Shown here in pieces: positions 62,313 to 64,000 of a DNA stretch of 64,000 nt. This DNA comes from Chryseobacterium sp. ISL-6 (GTDB lineage: Bacteria > Bacteroidota > Bacteroidia > Flavobacteriales > Weeksellaceae), in contig NZ_JAGGPT010000001.1 in the NCBI RefSeq assembly GCF_018613715.1, positions 175,919-239,918 on the forward strand. The letters are read 5' to 3'. Below the pieces are notes generated by a model. It worked only from the letters and a program-made list of their open reading frames with translations. It did no database searches and was not told the origin of the DNA. Each line of letters starts with the position of its first letter. Position 1 is the stretch's first letter. The translations under genes were made by a program, and so were the position numbers.

Positions 62313-62344
62313 GCAAAAAAAGGGCACCACTACCCTTTTTTTGC
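62313..62344. terminator. Orphan terminator-like hairpin
   Basis: Perfect 12-bp arms gcaaaaaaaggg (62313-62324) and cccttttttt plus gc (62333-62344) with an 8-base loop. It lies between two divergent gene starts (62225 - and 62429 +), where no mRNA should end, so it may close a small RNA or act as a leader element. Confidence 0.7.
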
Positions 62345-62428
62345 ATTATCAAAAAACTCTCCATTGATAATGTTCTGGAAAGAAAAATAAAGATCGATTT
62401 TAATGTAAATTAGCATAAACTACTACAA

Positions 62429-62899
62429 ATGGAAATATTATTTGATATACTTCAAACGGAGAATGATTATGTATATCTTATTCTTAGACTTGCTGCCGGG
62501 ATTATTATTTTTCCTTATGGAATGCAAAAGCTATTGGGTTGGTTTGACGATATGGGCGGCGGTGTAGGAATTAAAGAGACTTTTTTTAAGATGAGAGCTA
62601 AAAAAATTCCGGGCTTTATTACCTGGATGGTTATTATAGGGCAATCTTTGGGAAGTATTGCTTTGATACTAGGCTGTCTTGGGAGAGTTGCTGCTTTAGG
62701 CAATTTTGTTATTTTTTTAGGAGCCTTGTTTGTGCATCTGCCTGAGGGATGGACCTTGAACTGGCTCAAAAACAAAAAGGGCGAAGGTATAGAATATTTC
62801 GTATTACTGCTGGCAATTTTACTGATTATTATCCTTAAAGGAACTGGTACATTATCTGTGGATTATTGGTTGATCTCTTCTAAGATTATATTAAGATAA
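62429..62899 (+). CDS. DoxX-family membrane protein
   Basis: A 156-aa protein with four membrane helices: LILRLAAGIIIFPYGMQKLLGWF (1), ITWMVIIGQSLGSIALILG (2), GNFVIFLGALFVHLPEGW (3) and YFVLLLAILLIIILKGTG (4). The R-L/A-x-G-x-I/F-x-x-x-G-x-x-K-L opening and the position of the second helix are classic DoxX. Redox or membrane-stress roles are proposed for the family. It is the second DoxX-type gene in the window and not closely similar to that at 54059. Confidence 0.92.
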   Translation: MEILFDILQTENDYVYLILRLAAGIIIFPYGMQKLLGWFDDMGGGVGIKETFFKMRAKKIPGFITWMVIIGQSLGSIALILGCLGRVAALGNFVIFLGALFVHLPEGWTLNWLKNKKGEGIEYFVLLLAILLIIILKGTGTLSVDYWLISSKIILR

Positions 62900-62912
62900 A
62901 ATTGTACTCCAA

Positions 62913-63629
62913 TTATTGTAACTCATCAAATTCCAGATATATTATTTCAGGATTATTAAAGCTGATATTTTTATACTCTTTAGTACCACTGCATTTCTCT
63001 TTTAAAGATTGAGTTTTTTTTGCTTTACTGGAAACAATTGCTATTTCACCATTTTGTAATGTAGCCGCAACGTTCTTATTTTTTATATCAATTTTTGAAA
63101 GTTCATCAAAATCCGGACGATTTAAAATCTGATGGGCTAGAAATTGTTCTTTTTGATCTCCAAATAAAATATAATCACATGGGTTTCCTTCGCTTTTATC
63201 TTTGTTTAGCTTATGAAAATACAATACTTTGGTTATTTCTACTTGTGCATCCTTTATGATAAGTTCTCCGCCGCGCTCAAAATGACCTCTGTAAATGTTA
63301 GCTTTAAAAGTGGTGATATCATTGAGGATGCTTGGAAGCACAAATTTTTCTGGTTCCAGTGTATACATATTATTTTCCGGATGTACTACTCTATCTTTTT
63401 GATAGTTTAAGGTAGATGTCTCATCTAATTTTATTTTTAGAATAACCTGATAATCATGAGGTGAATGAAAAAGAGGAAGATGGGAAGCATATTGAGTATC
63501 GCTCCCGAGTAAAACCATACCATGAATTCCGGGATGATCTTTTGTATCATGTGTTTGAGAAAAAGTAAGTATTGAACAAGTGAATATTATGGCTAAAATA
63601 ACACGGGATATAATGGAAGAACGCTTCAT
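62913..63629 (-). CDS. Unrecognised exported protein
   Basis: A 238-aa protein with a signal peptide (residues about 1-24, ending TFSQ). The mature N-terminus is striking for His and aromatic residues: DTKDHPGIHGMVLLGSDTQYASHLPLFHSPHDYQVILKIKLD. The HGM-x-L-x-G and SHLP-x-(F/Y)-x-x-PHDYQ motifs recur in a conserved family of unknown exported proteins and look like a metal site. The rest is beta-rich, with an FHKLNKDKSEGNPCDYILFGD segment. It is monocistronic, convergent with the DoxX gene, with a perfect -7 box at 63654. Confidence 0.7.
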   Translation of the reverse strand: MKRSSIISRVILAIIFTCSILTFSQTHDTKDHPGIHGMVLLGSDTQYASHLPLFHSPHDYQVILKIKLDETSTLNYQKDRVVHPENNMYTLEPEKFVLPSILNDITTFKANIYRGHFERGGELIIKDAQVEITKVLYFHKLNKDKSEGNPCDYILFGDQKEQFLAHQILNRPDFDELSKIDIKNKNVAATLQNGEIAIVSSKAKKTQSLKEKCSGTKEYKNISFNNPEIIYLEFDELQ

Positions 63630-63653
63630 TTTTATTATTGATAATTAATCTTG

Positions 63654-63661
63654 CAAAGTTA
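63654..63661 (-). promoter_or_regulatory. -7 promoter box (TAACTTTG on minus)
   Basis: The plus strand CAAAGTTA is the complement of a perfect TAnnTTTG, 24 bases from the ATG at 63629. Confidence 0.6.
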
Positions 63662-63799
63662 CGTTGGAAACTACTATCAATACCTCTTGAAATAATATTT
63701 TTTACTTAAAAATAATTCATTGGAAATTTCTTTTTGGTTTTTTTATTTAAGAATCATCATCCTTCTCTTTTATTTTCGAATTATTTAAAAGAAATAGAG

Positions 63800-64000
63800 C
63801 TATCCCAGAAAATCAAAAGGATATGTTTTCTGACCATATTTTTGATCTATCTCTTTTAAGAATTCTTTTCGCTCTTCAGTTAATTCCGGAACGGGTAAAA
63901 TCTGACCTGGTAATACGGAAATACCTATCTCTCCAAATAAATTCTCCAATCCTGCCGGGACAACAGTACAGAGTAACCGGGCATATTTTTCAGAAGTATT
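63800..64000 (-). CDS. C-terminal fragment of a probable cupin-domain protein (cut by window edge)
   Basis: A 66-codon open frame enters from the right edge and ends at the TAG complement at 63800-63802. Its translation reads NTSEKYARLLCTVVPAGLEN at the edge and ends GQKTYPFDFLG. The CTVVPAGLENLFGE-like segment followed by a short Pro/Glu-rich tail resembles the end of cupin proteins in Bacteroidota. The cupin core itself lies beyond the window, so the assignment is tentative and the start unknown. Confidence 0.5.
   Translation of the reverse strand, partial: NTSEKYARLLCTVVPAGLENLFGEIGISVLPGQILPVPELTEERKEFLKEIDQKYGQKTYPFDFLG

Overview
The window reads as a chromosomal segment of a Flavobacteriia bacterium, most likely Chryseobacterium or a close relative in the Weeksellaceae. 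The DNA is AT-rich. Clear -7 boxes fit TAnnTTTG, the signature of the Bacteroidota primary sigma factor, and Shine-Dalgarno sequences are mostly absent. The primary sigma factor encoded here has the short form (288 aa), atpD-atpC is split from the other ATP synthase genes, and there is a CGB/IND-like chromosomal subclass B1 metallo-beta-lactamase and a Bacteroidota-type T6SS (tssN). No rRNA, tRNA, CRISPR array, transposase or complete prophage was recognised.

Layout. 0-4 kb: aminotransferase, PAP2 phosphatase, kdsB and a LolA-like protein, with a 91-bp inverted-repeat element at 1355-1445. 4.1-6.8 kb: an accessory-looking minus-strand pair (a possible aerolysin-like beta-pore-forming protein and a small Pro/Asp/Lys-rich partner) next to a 0.9-kb AT-rich non-coding stretch. 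6.8-11.8 kb: glutathione peroxidase, a VOC protein, an NAD(P)-binding protein, a carboxylesterase, a YjbR protein and ribF. 12-14 kb: atpD-atpC. 14-20 kb: an unknown exported protein, a radical SAM protein, a glucosaminidase and a probable sulfonolipid (capnine) pair of cysteate-synthase-like and cysteate acyltransferase-like enzymes. 20-29 kb: two tandem 1161-aa DUF2723/GT117-type membrane proteins with mosaic identity, plus another GT-C-type membrane enzyme. 29-33 kb: DUF1697, kdsA and a TonB-dependent receptor. 33-37 kb: a copper module (HYC_CC_PP, DUF3347 and a large multicopper oxidase fusion). 37-42 kb: FAD monooxygenase, GNAT, lipoprotein, primary sigma factor and S1/P1 nuclease. 42.5-45.6 kb: a T6SS tssG-tssN-tssK operon. 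45.7-50 kb: metallo-beta-lactamase, a TonB receptor with a palindrome over its promoter, and a DtxR/MntR-type regulator. 50-53 kb: threonine aldolase-like enzyme, small unknowns and a secreted glycosidase-like protein. 53-56 kb: an ArsR-SRPBCC-YdeI-DoxX-DUF4256 cluster. 56-58.5 kb: an XRE regulator divergent from a SymE-type toxin, then an AraC regulator. 58.5-64 kb: EamA transporters, VOC, HD hydrolase, tyrosine phosphatase, DoxX, an unknown exported protein and a probable cupin gene cut by the window edge.

How the parts work together. kdsA and kdsB supply and activate Kdo for LPS. The sulfonolipid pair and the DUF2723/GT-C enzymes point to envelope lipids and glycans. The copper cluster, the TonB receptor and the DtxR-type regulator indicate metal handling. 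The T6SS operon is only a baseplate/membrane subset, so the remaining core genes must lie elsewhere. Intergenic spacers carry period-7 tandem arrays and small dispersed inverted-repeat elements. All assignments rest on reading the sequence; no database search was run.
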